From assembly GCA_039180865.1 (NCBI GenBank), contig JBCDCZ010000001.1, positions 1 to 64,000 of the forward strand: DNA of 64,000 bases, given 5' to 3'. The stretch's first letter is position 1; every line of letters begins with the position of its first letter. The notes beneath the pieces were generated by a model that saw only the letters and a program-made list of their open reading frames with translations, had not been told where the DNA came from and did no database searches. Made by a program: the position numbers and the translations under genes. This document shows positions 25,031 through 33,734 of this stretch, piece by piece. This DNA is from JBCDCU01 sp039180865. Lineage in GTDB: Bacteria; Pseudomonadota; Alphaproteobacteria; Rhizobiales; JACESI01.

Positions 25031-26595
25031 TCGGCGGGTTTCCCTGCGGTTTTGCGTGGCATCCAGTTTTGATAAGTCTTCGCTAACAGTGTTACGCCGC
25101 AGGTTATCAGTATAGCATCCACCGCAATCACGGTGAGCTGAACATTCTGGATCAGTGTTATCCAATCTGCACCCGTTATGGATTGCCTAAGAATTGGCAA
25201 TGATATGCAGAGCGCCATCATCAGACTTCGCATCAATGAGCCTGCTGAACGGAAGGACAGGCCGACCGGGACGAGGATCAAGGCGGTGATCACAAATCCG
25301 GCGGGCGTCCAGAACGACGCGGCGCCGCTCGGTATGCTCACAAAATACGCCGACGCGCTGACAAGCATGCAGATCGGCAGCCCCCATATCAGGGTATCAA
25401 TTGCCTTTTCGTAGAGAAGCCAACCTTGACTGTCTGCCCGACGGCGCACCCAGAATTGCAGTCCGCTTGCAACCGTGAAGGCCATACCAAGTCCGAGCGC
25501 AAACCACGTTATCTTCGATGCCAATCCGGAAAAATCACCGAAATGCAAAGGGCTCATGAGATCGATAGCTGCGGAACCAAGCGAAGGGCTCTTACCGAAC
25601 GACGGTATCTGACCCATGAACGAACCGTCGACGCCATTGAACGCCATTTGTTGACCCGTCAAATCGCCATCCTGCGGGTTGTGCATTGTTGTCAGTTCCA
25701 TGGCAGATGTGCCCCAGTTCTCGATGGTGAGCAGAGTGGGAGCAGTTCCGATCCGCGCTGTTGCATCCTGAAGGACGGTGTCAATGTTCACGCCATGATG
25801 CGGTATTGTCTCGCCGGCATGCTCATGCCCGAAGAGGGTCTCCATCATCGCCATTTGATCACCCTTAAACGCAACGGTGGCGACGACCGGCAGACCGATT
25901 GATTCTGCGAAACTGAAGAAAGCGCCGGTAAATCCAAGCACAAGACTGAACGGCAACAACCACGTACTGACCAGCGTATGGCGATCGCGCATATCAACGA
26001 GCCTGAGGAGCGTTTTGGGCGCGTAGAAGATGTCCCGGAACATATGACGATGCATCAAAAAGCCTGAGACCGATGCAGCAAGTACGAGGAGACCAAGAAC
26101 GCCGGTAAGGATAAGGCCCCAGGGTTCCGGAATATAGAGCCGCACATGCAGATCAACCAGAAAACGCTCCAGTGCGTTGCTCGGATCAGCATTCCGTAAC
26201 CAGGAGCCAAAGCCTTCCTTTCGTGCCAGCGTTTCGCCGGTTTCCGGATTGAGGTCGATATCGACACCATAATCGTCTATCTGCCCTGTCTCCGGGTTCT
26301 GTTTATGGGTATGGAAGAAGACGGTGAGTGTTCCGTCTGTTCCCTTCCAGATGCTGATCTCCTCAAAAAATCCTTGATCAACGGTCGCTGCGACTTTGCG
26401 AACATGGGCATCGATCGGCTCGGTGAGCGTGGCGCTGTATTTCTCTCCGCCTTGGGACCACAAGCCAATCTCATGGGCGAAAACGGCAACCGCCCCGGTG
26501 ACGATCACAACGTACAGGAGAAGTCCCAGAATAGTGCCCGACCAACCATGGATCGCGACCAGACGTTTCATGCGTGATTGTGAGATCGCGACCAT
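25027..26595 (-). CDS. PepSY-associated membrane protein (siderophore-linked)
   Basis: A 522-residue inner-membrane protein of the PepSY TM family, with a first membrane helix containing HGWSGTILGLLLYVVIVTGAVAVFAHEIG, a periplasmic PepSY region, and further helices (ILTGVLGLLVLAASVSGFLMH; DRHTLVSTWLLPFSLVLGFTG). The His-containing helices fit a haem-binding reductase. Such proteins are proposed to reduce or process ferric siderophores. The ATG at 26595 has GGAG six bases upstream. It follows the DUF3649-like gene by 21 bp. It is the intact copy of the remnant at 9271. Confidence 0.82.
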   Translation of the reverse strand: MVAISQSRMKRLVAIHGWSGTILGLLLYVVIVTGAVAVFAHEIGLWSQGGEKYSATLTEPIDAHVRKVAATVDQGFFEEISIWKGTDGTLTVFFHTHKQNPETGQIDDYGVDIDLNPETGETLARKEGFGSWLRNADPSNALERFLVDLHVRLYIPEPWGLILTGVLGLLVLAASVSGFLMHRHMFRDIFYAPKTLLRLVDMRDRHTLVSTWLLPFSLVLGFTGAFFSFAESIGLPVVATVAFKGDQMAMMETLFGHEHAGETIPHHGVNIDTVLQDATARIGTAPTLLTIENWGTSAMELTTMHNPQDGDLTGQQMAFNGVDGSFMGQIPSFGKSPSLGSAAIDLMSPLHFGDFSGLASKITWFALGLGMAFTVASGLQFWVRRRADSQGWLLYEKAIDTLIWGLPICMLVSASAYFVSIPSGAASFWTPAGFVITALILVPVGLSFRSAGSLMRSLMMALCISLPILRQSITGADWITLIQNVQLTVIAVDAILITCGVTLLAKTYQNWMPRKTAGKPAE

Positions 26596-26616
26596 CTGCT
26601 TCTCCAAGCCGTGGTT

Positions 26617-26901
26617 TCAAAAAAGCGCCAGACCGATGACAGCGGCATTGATAACGAAAAGGACCACCAGAATGGCGCCTGCGCGAACCATGTTTTCCTC
26701 AAGAACAACATAGAAGAAAATAACGGCCCAGATTGCCGGAAGAAGGATCAGAGGGAAGACGAGATGGTCAATCCCGGCGTTGCCCTGCGGCAAAAATAAC
26801 GGCATCGCAGCCATCATCGCGACTGACAAAATGATTGCGACAGGACCCGCGAGGAGCCACCGCATCACCCTGTTTCTACCCCATCGCCCCGTCGCACCCA
26901 T
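26617..26901 (-). CDS. DUF3649-like small membrane protein
   Basis: A 94-residue protein with three hydrophobic segments (WLLAGPVAIILSVAMMAAMPLFL; LVFPLILLPAIWAVIFFYVVL; GAILVVLFVINAAVIGLALF). Length, topology and position, between a TonB receptor and a PepSY gene, match DUF3649 proteins of iron-uptake operons; biochemical function is unknown. The ATG at 26901 has AGGA upstream. The corresponding gene is missing from cassette 1. Confidence 0.68.
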   Translation of the reverse strand: MGATGRWGRNRVMRWLLAGPVAIILSVAMMAAMPLFLPQGNAGIDHLVFPLILLPAIWAVIFFYVVLEENMVRAGAILVVLFVINAAVIGLALF

Positions 26902-27052
26902 CAAACCATCCTGGTAAAGTCAGTGACGCAGCACCCAATACCCTTGCGGCATGGAAATCCTGCCTTATCATCCTTGCCAAATGTCCGCCGGACAGGCGAT
27001 CCCTTGCCGTGCGATACCGGTCATATTCAAAGCTTGAAACGGCAGCCAAGCT

Positions 27053-29377
27053 TCAAAACGACACGGTACCCGATATGCCGAAAGTACGGGGGCGACCAAC
27101 GACAACAAAGCCGTCTGCGAATTCATCCGTGATATAACGATTATCAGCAACGTTGTTGATGAACCCGTCGATCCTACCAACCACCCGATCACCGATTCTG
27201 TGCTCATAGCCCGCAGCAAGATCGACGACGACATAACTGTCTATCTCGGGAAATCCCACACCCGTGACGTTTGAACCCACGAAGCGCGCATTGACCGATG
27301 CGGACAGGCCGAAATCGGTTACATAGGAAAGGCCCCCATTTGCCGTCACACTCGGTGCATCGGGAAGATCCGAACCAAGGGAAGCGGCCGTTGCACCGAC
27401 TGTACCCGTTACATCTGTGATTTCAGTGTTCAGCAAGCCGAGACCGGCTCTCAAGAACAAACCGTCTAAGATCTCAAAGCTGCCATCGAGTTCCAAGCCA
27501 AAACCACGGGCCTCCGGAATGTTTCCGACGAGCCCGAACAGAGAGGACATCTCGGATTCCGGCGCCGCCCCGACTTCTTGAGCATCCATTAGTTTGTAGT
27601 AAAAGGCACTGGCATTCAGACGCAATCTGCCATCCAGTTGCTCAGTTTTGACGAAAACTTCGTGCTGATTCAGGCGCTCTGAATCAAATTCCACGACCAG
27701 TCCTGTTGGATCAAAAAAATCAAAATCGACGCCGCCTGGACGAAAGCCCTGGGAATAGGTGTAGCCAACGCCGAGGTCGTCATTGATATCATATCTGAGG
27801 CCGACTTTTGGAATGAAGGCGGTCTCACTGATTGATGTATCCGTTCCCACTCCGGCAAAAGCGAAAAAACGATCACGACTGTCAATCTCAACGCGTGCGC
27901 CGGCTATAAGGGTCAGCTTGTCAGTGATGTCGAATTCAGCCTCACCGAAGATACCGATATTTTTGATGTCGCCATCCACATCAATGTCCAGAAACGTCTC
28001 GTTTGCGGCTTCATCAACCTGGTTCTCAAAGGCGACACCGAAAAGGCCCTTGGAAAATCGGCCAAGGTCTTTGAACGTGACAAAACCTTCGGCGGTGACT
28101 GTTTCCGTGCTTTGTTCGAGATCAAAAAGATCACTCAGCCCCGGCGGAAACTGGAATGTGTTGTCCAGAAAAGCCGCTCTGCCTTCAACGGTGATATGGT
28201 CCGATACCTCGTACTTGACGGAGCCCGAATAAACAATCTGGTCGTTTTCCTCGAACTCCGGGCTAAGGAGAAAACTCGAACGCACCAGCGGATCGCCGGG
28301 CACGTCGACGACACCGGGCGTTTCAAGCCCGGAACTTGATGTGTTGTCGACAGTGAACTTCAATTCCAGTCCGGGCACGGCCTCCGGTGTGAAAAGCACT
28401 TTACCGCGAAAACGACGGAACTCTTCATCCTCGATGATGTCGGCTGCTTCCGCTGAAACATCTCCTCCGAGCGCAAACGGCAAAACCTCGACAAAGGCCT
28501 CGCCATCGGATGCTTCCGCCGTGAAACGAACCGCGAGCTGATCATCAACGATCGGCACGTTAAGTAGGAAAGCACCACCAATAGTGCCATCCTGATTGAA
28601 ATAATTCAGGCGTGCTTTGGCCTCCAGTTCGTTGGTCGGATCTTTTGTCTGGATGCGAACAGCCCCGGCAAGAGCATTTCGGCCGGTTGTCGTTGCTTGC
28701 GGGCCACGCGCGACCTCAATTGCGTCAACATCCCAAACGCTCGCTAGTGAAGGTATGGCGCTGCCGACCAATGGCCGTGGCACGCCATCAATGATTACGG
28801 GTACGCGCGGTTGAGACCCTGTCGAAAGAGCCGGCCCTCCGATGATGTTCGTTCCTTGGACACCCCTGATCGATGGGAGAGAATCGCCCTCCTCATTAAG
28901 GACGTTTGGAATGCCTTGAATGGCTTCCCGTATATCAAAGTTTTTCGGTGTGTCCGCTTCGTCCCCGAGGACCACAATACTGGGGGTGACTTCTTGCAGG
29001 CTTCGACCGATTTTCTCGCCCTCCACGATGACAACTTCATCAAGTAGGACATCTCCATCCTGCGAAGATGCGGCTTCGGTTAGCGTGAAAGTGCGATCTG
29101 GAAGTTCAACAATGGAGAGGCCGGAACCTTCAACCATCATTTGCAGCGCCTGGTAGGTTGTTAACTCGCCTGCAACAGCGCGACTGGTCTTCCCCAACGT
29201 CAAGCGCCGGCTGCCGACAATCGCCCGGCCGGTTTCAGAACTCAGCTCGCTGATTGCGTTGTTGAGCGGTTGTGCGGGCACATCGATTGGTTGCGTGTCT
29301 TGCGAGAGCCCGTGCGCGGTTCCTATCATAACCAGACTCAATGACAGCGTTGTTGTCATCAGCGTATTTCTTAGCAT
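27053..29377 (-). CDS. TonB-dependent receptor with STN domain, cassette 3
   Basis: A 774-residue paralogue of the receptors at 10064 and 14340: signal peptide, STN domain (PIDVPAQPLNNAISELSSETG), VVIVEG motif, plug (IPNVLNEEGDSLPSIRGVQ; ARGPQATTTGRNALAG) and barrel ending TFGISGTVSF. Of the three it alone keeps a full-length PepSY gene and a DUF3649-like gene downstream, so it probably represents the ancestral operon plan. A ferric-chelate substrate is inferred. Confidence 0.9.
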   Translation of the reverse strand: MLRNTLMTTTLSLSLVMIGTAHGLSQDTQPIDVPAQPLNNAISELSSETGRAIVGSRRLTLGKTSRAVAGELTTYQALQMMVEGSGLSIVELPDRTFTLTEAASSQDGDVLLDEVVIVEGEKIGRSLQEVTPSIVVLGDEADTPKNFDIREAIQGIPNVLNEEGDSLPSIRGVQGTNIIGGPALSTGSQPRVPVIIDGVPRPLVGSAIPSLASVWDVDAIEVARGPQATTTGRNALAGAVRIQTKDPTNELEAKARLNYFNQDGTIGGAFLLNVPIVDDQLAVRFTAEASDGEAFVEVLPFALGGDVSAEAADIIEDEEFRRFRGKVLFTPEAVPGLELKFTVDNTSSSGLETPGVVDVPGDPLVRSSFLLSPEFEENDQIVYSGSVKYEVSDHITVEGRAAFLDNTFQFPPGLSDLFDLEQSTETVTAEGFVTFKDLGRFSKGLFGVAFENQVDEAANETFLDIDVDGDIKNIGIFGEAEFDITDKLTLIAGARVEIDSRDRFFAFAGVGTDTSISETAFIPKVGLRYDINDDLGVGYTYSQGFRPGGVDFDFFDPTGLVVEFDSERLNQHEVFVKTEQLDGRLRLNASAFYYKLMDAQEVGAAPESEMSSLFGLVGNIPEARGFGLELDGSFEILDGLFLRAGLGLLNTEITDVTGTVGATAASLGSDLPDAPSVTANGGLSYVTDFGLSASVNARFVGSNVTGVGFPEIDSYVVVDLAAGYEHRIGDRVVGRIDGFINNVADNRYITDEFADGFVVVGRPRTFGISGTVSF

Positions 29378-29420
29378 GCCCCAAACCCTTGTTGATCATG
29401 TGAAAATGACTGCTTTTCAC

Positions 29421-29475
29421 TGAGTCAACGTATGAGGCATCCGAATGTGTTGCTAAAAATTGATTTTTTTTCTCA
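29421..29475 (-). promoter_or_regulatory. Candidate ECF promoter of receptor 3 with A/T dyad
   Basis: Toward the gene: GAGAAAAAAAATCAATTTTT, GCAACA and, about 17 bases on, CGTTGA. The A/T block begins 78 bp from the receptor start, as in cassettes 1 and 2. This is a proposed target of the cassette's ECF sigma factor. Confidence 0.4.
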
Positions 29476-29536
29476 GGTTTGAAACTCCCGCCAACACAAG
29501 CCATGAGGTTACCGGCGCAAACAGGGAGGATCGGCG

Positions 29537-30454
29537 TTAGTTCTTCCTCACAATTGTTACAACCGGTGATGCTGATGTGACGGTTGCGCCGCTGCCAATT
29601 GCCAGGGCCTCAAGAGCACCAAGCGGATTTCTAAGGTCCAAGCGACCATCAAATTCTTCGTTGGCAAGGTCATTATCAAGAATGATCACGGGCCCTGGAA
29701 TGCGCCGATTAAGGATTTCGACTACCTCTTGAAACGACATGCCATCGGTCACGATGAGGCCGTCCCGCCATGTCGCCATATCAGAAATCGGGAGTTCGTC
29801 GGTAACGGGTTCGAGACCGTCCCGGTATCTGAGCCGGTCGCCAGCCTCAAGGCGCACAGGGGCGTTGTCGACGAGAACATCAACGGTTCCCTCTGCAACA
29901 GAAATCACAAGCTGATCTTCGAATCTGGTCACCTCAAATTCCGTGCCCACCACCTCAACAACGATGTCATCAATCCGAACGCGGAATGGTTTGGCTCGCT
30001 GCTCAACCTGAAAATAAGCTGCTCCTTTGAGAAGGGTAATCTGACGTCGAATATCGTTGGTCTGGTCGATAATCGCGCTGGAGGCATCAAGCGTGATGGT
30101 ATCGCCGGATGCAAGGTCGACCGTCATAATTTCAATCCCGGTGATGTGATCCGCGCGCAGATAGACTGAGATGGGCTCGAACATCATGTAAAGAAACGCA
30201 CCCAGTATTACCGCCAATAGAATTGAAACACGCGGCGGACTTTTGGGTTTTCGGCCAAGCGCTTTTGATACGAGGCCGACACCCTTGAGTAAGCGGGCGT
30301 AGGTGTCGCGTTCGGCTTCGCCTCTTGCAAGAAAGGCGTCGCGGTCGCGTTGAGCCTGCTGGTCGTTCGGGTCGTCTTCGAGGCGTTGATGAATATCGGC
30401 CGCCTCTATCGCCCGCTTGAACTCTTCTGGATCCAGGTCATCTTGATCCGCCAT
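29537..30454 (-). CDS. FecR-type anti-sigma/sensor protein, cassette 3
   Basis: A 305-residue FecR paralogue starting MADQDDLDPEEFKRAIEAADIHQRL, with the family's AFLARGEAERDTYAR segment, a membrane segment near residues 75-95 (VSILLAVILGAFLYMMF), FecR motifs (VDLASGDTITLDASSAI; GTEFEVTRF) and a C-terminal GMSFQEVVEILNRRIPG part. It is expected to hold the sigma factor at 30525 until the receptor at 27053 signals. Confidence 0.9.
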   Translation of the reverse strand: MADQDDLDPEEFKRAIEAADIHQRLEDDPNDQQAQRDRDAFLARGEAERDTYARLLKGVGLVSKALGRKPKSPPRVSILLAVILGAFLYMMFEPISVYLRADHITGIEIMTVDLASGDTITLDASSAIIDQTNDIRRQITLLKGAAYFQVEQRAKPFRVRIDDIVVEVVGTEFEVTRFEDQLVISVAEGTVDVLVDNAPVRLEAGDRLRYRDGLEPVTDELPISDMATWRDGLIVTDGMSFQEVVEILNRRIPGPVIILDNDLANEEFDGRLDLRNPLGALEALAIGSGATVTSASPVVTIVRKN

Positions 30455-30524
30455 TGATTCGGGCCCCGGTCTTCAACGTCTTTTACCTGGGTAACGTACA
30501 TCGCAGCGAAATGTTTTGCGAAAA

Positions 30525-31004
30525 TCAGTCTTTCAGGACGCAGGTCACGACAGCGAGCGCATGTTTAACAAGGGCGTGTGCCCGAAAACGGGAGAGATTT
30601 AATCGCATGCCGATTTCTGTGAATGTCAGGCCGTCCACCAGTCGAAGCCGGAACGCGGTAACGGTTTTATCCGGCAGGCTTTCAAGGACCCTGACCACGC
30701 GAAGAAGCTCCTGGCGGGCAATGATAATGCGCTCCGAGTCGATATCGACATCTTCATAAAGCTTCAGATCAGAGAGGATTTGTCCTTCTGTCCGACTTGA
30801 ACGGGTCCAGTCTCTTGCAAGGTTCGACACGATGCGCCGGAAAATCGGAAGGGCTTTGTCGGACGGATAATCTTTGTGCGCCCAGCGCAGCCAGCTATCC
30901 TGTACGAGTTCTTCAGCAACGGCTCTGCTCCGGACGACCCTAAGGGCGACCGAGATCAGGGTTTCGCGTTCTTTGATAAAGGTTGTAAGGGCCGGATCTG
31001 CCAT
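30525..31004 (-). CDS. FecI-type ECF sigma factor, cassette 3
   Basis: A 159-residue ECF sigma factor, MADPALTTFIKERETLISVALRVV..., with AVAEELVQDSWLRWAHKDYPS in region 2 and LPDKTVTAFRLRLVDGLTFTEIGMRLNLSRFRAH in region 4. The region 4 recognition helix differs from those of sigma 1 and 2, which leaves room for promoter discrimination despite the similar promoters. It is the first gene of the cassette. Confidence 0.92.
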   Translation of the reverse strand: MADPALTTFIKERETLISVALRVVRSRAVAEELVQDSWLRWAHKDYPSDKALPIFRRIVSNLARDWTRSSRTEGQILSDLKLYEDVDIDSERIIIARQELLRVVRVLESLPDKTVTAFRLRLVDGLTFTEIGMRLNLSRFRAHALVKHALAVVTCVLKD

Positions 31005-31132
31005 CTATTCGCTACCATGGTTTCAAGAGCGATGGGTCTTAGTCGTTTTCCGGTTTCCTGAATGTCTTTACTGGCATATTTACATGCAGTCAGACGGAAA
31101 GCAGGGTCTCGCTCTTGAAGATGTTTTTCGAT

Positions 31133-31159
31133 TAGCTGGCTTCGCATGCGTGGCTGGCT
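31133..31159 (-). promoter_or_regulatory. Tandem AGCCAGCCA element, cassette 3
   Basis: TAGCTGGCT at 31133-31141 and TGGCTGGCT at 31151-31159, 18 bp apart, with the same TCGCATGCG-like spacer as cassette 2. The companion GTGTT-N5-TGCAACA box is at 31240-31256. It lies 129 bp upstream of the sigma gene. Confidence 0.6.
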
Positions 31160-31430
31160 GACTCTTGCGTATTTAGCTTTCAAGGCCGATTGACCGTCAA
31201 GGTCTCTGCAAGGTGACACCGGCAGCTATCGGAACCACTGTGTTTTCAATGCAACACTTTCCTATGCGGCAAATGGGTGTCGCCATTGCCAGCCTTTAAA
31301 TACCGGGTTTCGAAACTCATCGGCCCAACAACCTTCGCGTTCCTTTCCATTTTTGATAGGTCTTTGGTGCTGATGAAGCAGCGTAGGCAAACTGGTAACG
31401 GTATTGGGCAAAAGAAGAAACTGTGCGTAG

Positions 31431-31679
31431 GAAACGGAGCCCTTTGGGCAACCGCAAACGAACAGGTTTTGTCCCTTTGATAAATGCGGTTTTGCGGATC
31501 TCTGCCTCACGCATGAATACCTCAATAATCACCGGTTTGACGCGGATATGAGCACCTATCCAACCATTTTTGACATCTATGCGGCCTGTATGGAATTTCC
31601 CGCGTTTGAACAGGCTGCGCCGGAAAATCAGCCCGATGCACTTTGGCGGGGCTACAATCGACGAAAAGGACCACAGTGA
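31431..31679 (+). pseudogene. C-terminal remnant of a maleylacetoacetate isomerase/GST-type gene
   Basis: An open frame without a start ends in FADLCLTHEYLNNHRFDADM, STYPTIFDIYAACMEFPAFEQ and AAPENQPDA. This matches the C-terminal helical domain of zeta-class glutathione S-transferases (maleylacetoacetate isomerase: TLADVCLVPQ..., PYPTL..., LPAF..AAPERQPDA). The N-terminal thioredoxin domain is absent. The fragment abuts the left repeat of the island by 51 bp, so it may be flanking DNA broken by an earlier insertion or deletion. Confidence 0.6.
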
Positions 31680-31730
31680 TTACACAAGCCAATCATTAAC
31701 CGCACTGTGATCTTTAAGCATTTGAAATTA

Positions 31731-31779
31731 TTGGTGACCCCGACAGGATTCGAACCTGTGACCTGCGGATTAGGAATCC
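31731..31779 (-). repeat. Left attachment repeat, displaced 3' part of tRNA-Arg(CCT)
   Basis: 49 bp identical at 48 positions to 52128-52176, which is the 3' part of the intact tRNA-Arg gene from its CCA end through the anticodon arm, in the same orientation. The tRNA sequence stops at 31779 in unrelated DNA. This is the classical left junction of an element integrated at a tRNA 3' end. It lies 20,397 bp from its partner. Confidence 0.85.
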
Positions 31780-32079
31780 CTGAGGAGGTCGACAGCTGAT
31801 TGCTGCGCCCTACCGCCAGCTAGGGCAAAACAAAAAATTAGGTCCAATCTCACACTGTGTGATGTCAAACATAACGCTGATACTTGTCTACATCATGCTT
31901 ACCTGACAAATGTAGAAATACGGCTCTTCAGTCCTGTCTGGGTTTCTTAAGACCCTTTGTCATTCCTTGTAAAAAAACTGAGCAGGCCAGTCTCCTGCCG
32001 GAAGAAAAAGAAAATACCGGACAGGCCATTCACACGCCCACCCGGTTTAACCTAGCCGACCATTGTTAGGCCCGCATCC
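31780..32079. other. Island left end without recognisable gene
   Basis: About 300 bp between the left repeat and algD. Only short open frames with no recognisable similarity are seen. A small dyad near 31809-31828 (GCGCCCTA...CTAGGGC) may be a terminator-like hairpin. Confidence 0.5.
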
Positions 32080-33486
32080 CTACCAGCCAATTCCCTGATA
32101 GCTCTTAGCCTTGGGCTGTTCCCTGAAAAGCCGCGTTAGATCGACGACATCATGCGCCTCCAGACAGGCGGCAAGTGCGGCAAGCCAATATCGACCCGGC
32201 TGTGTTGTCACAACGACTTCCGAGCAGGCGAGAAGCTCGCTCACATGTGCAGTCACCCGACCGGAAAGCTTGCGGAGTGTGAGGGCGTCCTCATGATAAT
32301 GGTGACGTAGCATCGCCACCTGCCGCATCATGCTCGCCGCATCCGGATAATTCGGATCGTTTATTGAGACCTCAAAACCAAGTTCAATCAGGCGTCCGGC
32401 AAGACGCAGAGACGGGCTTTCACGCAAGTCATCCGTATCGGGCTTGAAGCTAAGGCCACAAAGCCCGACCCGTTTCTTGCCCGTTGCGGCGATGAGACGT
32501 ACAGCTTGTTCGATCTGACAATCATTTGTGTGCGGGAGGCTTTCGATCATTGGCAATTGAAGCCCGCATCGTTCCGCCAGGTGATTGACGGCGCGGACTT
32601 CTTTTGGAAGGCACGATCCGCCATAGGCAAAGCCGGGTTTCAGATAGTGCGGGGAGATGTTGAGGACCGTATCCTGGCAGAAGATCTCCATCACTTCGTG
32701 GCCGTCGATTTCAAGATGCTGACAGATCCGTCCGATTTCATTACCGAAGCAGACTTTCGCCGCGTGCCAGACATTGTCGGCGTACTTCACCATTTCGGCG
32801 GCATCGAGTGTGGTGGAGATCGGCATCGGATCAACCGGATCCAGAATACCGGCCAAGGCTGCGGATGCCCTCGCATCGGTCGCACCAATCACCGTCTTCG
32901 GAGGATTGCGGAAATCATCGATTGCGGTGCTTTCGCGCAAGAATTCCGGATTGAAACACATTCCGAAATCAACCCCTGCCGCCTTCCCTGAGTGCTCCTC
33001 AACAAGGGGCAAGAAAACCTTACGGGTCGTTCCAGGCGGCACTGAACAGCGAAGAACGATTACATGGTAATCGCCTTTATGCCTTAGGGCCTCGCCGATG
33101 CCGGCTGCTACCGCGCGGATCGCCGTCATATCGCAGGACCCGTCTTCCGCAGTTGGCGTGTTTACGGAGACGAACGTGATATCCGAACCGAGAATGGCAG
33201 CGTTCAAATTGGTCGTTGCTTTGATGCGGCCGGCCCCTGCCCCCTTTTCCAGCAGATGATCGAGACCCGGCTCAACAATCGGAGAAACGCCCGCGCCGAG
33301 TTTCCCGATTTTATCTTCGTCGATATCGACACCGATCACATCATGTCCGAGATCCGAAAGGCATGCGGCGGATACAACACCGACATAACCAAGCCCGATA
33401 ATACTGATGGCTGGTTTAAAAAAGGTGAGTTCTCTTTCGCCGGCGATATCGGTGGCAAGAAGCGGTGACTTAAGATGAACGTTCAT
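32080..33486 (-). CDS. algD: GDP-mannose 6-dehydrogenase (AlgD)
   Basis: AlgD oxidises GDP-mannose to GDP-mannuronate, the committed step of alginate synthesis. The 468-residue protein has an N-terminal NAD fold (SIIGLGYVGVVSAACL, residues about 28-43) and NPEFLRESTAIDDF at 179-192. It also has VKYADNVWHAAKVCFGNEIG, the catalytic Cys292 in FAYGGSCLPKEVRA, and LCGLSFKPDTDDLRESP. The NVWHAAKV and CQDTVLNIS segments and the terminal QGIGW resemble Pseudomonas AlgD (EGICW) more than UDP-glucose dehydrogenases. About 20 extra residues precede the fold. AGAGG lies six bases before the ATG. A sigma-54 promoter and an upstream dyad stand before it. Confidence 0.88.
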   Translation of the reverse strand: MNVHLKSPLLATDIAGERELTFFKPAISIIGLGYVGVVSAACLSDLGHDVIGVDIDEDKIGKLGAGVSPIVEPGLDHLLEKGAGAGRIKATTNLNAAILGSDITFVSVNTPTAEDGSCDMTAIRAVAAGIGEALRHKGDYHVIVLRCSVPPGTTRKVFLPLVEEHSGKAAGVDFGMCFNPEFLRESTAIDDFRNPPKTVIGATDARASAALAGILDPVDPMPISTTLDAAEMVKYADNVWHAAKVCFGNEIGRICQHLEIDGHEVMEIFCQDTVLNISPHYLKPGFAYGGSCLPKEVRAVNHLAERCGLQLPMIESLPHTNDCQIEQAVRLIAATGKKRVGLCGLSFKPDTDDLRESPSLRLAGRLIELGFEVSINDPNYPDAASMMRQVAMLRHHYHEDALTLRKLSGRVTAHVSELLACSEVVVTTQPGRYWLAALAACLEAHDVVDLTRLFREQPKAKSYQGIGW

Positions 33487-33523
33487 GGCGAACCTCTTGA
33501 TTGAAACTAGGATACCCTCCTCG

Positions 33524-33540
33524 TTCCAAGGATCGTGCCA
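33524..33540 (-). promoter_or_regulatory. Sigma-54 promoter of algD
   Basis: On the minus strand TGGCAC-GATCC-TTGG. The -24 element is perfect, the -12 has GG in place of GC. It ends about 38 bp before the algD start. Confidence 0.6.
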
Positions 33541-33614
33541 CGTCGTAAGTCACTGTAAATATTAATTTTTCAAAAATCCAATATAGATCCGGTCCGCAAA
33601 TAGGGAATTGGAAA

Positions 33615-33627
33615 TTGCATTTTGCAA
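33615..33627. promoter_or_regulatory. TTGCA-N3-TGCAA dyad upstream of algD and the kinase gene
   Basis: TTGCA-TTT-TGCAA, a perfect 13-bp dyad, 75 bp upstream of the algD -24 element and 108 bp upstream of the kinase gene. It is a proposed enhancer site for the NtrC-type activator at 36914. Confidence 0.6.
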
Positions 33628-33734
33628 ATGGATACCGTTCACGACCAAAACCCGCATGAATACGCGGGAATGTGAGAAGCCCGGGTAATCGTTTCGCAGT
33701 ATATTGCTGATAACGTTCTCACCGGGATCAGGTC

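Noticed and set aside
31731..31779. Second tRNA gene
   Set aside because: Only the 3' part and anticodon arm are present; D arm and 5' acceptor strand are missing, so it is an attachment remnant.
33700..33722. Sigma-54-like promoter for the kinase gene (TTCGCA-N5-TTGC)
   Set aside because: The -24 GG is missing; too weak to claim although autoregulation through the 33615 dyad is possible.
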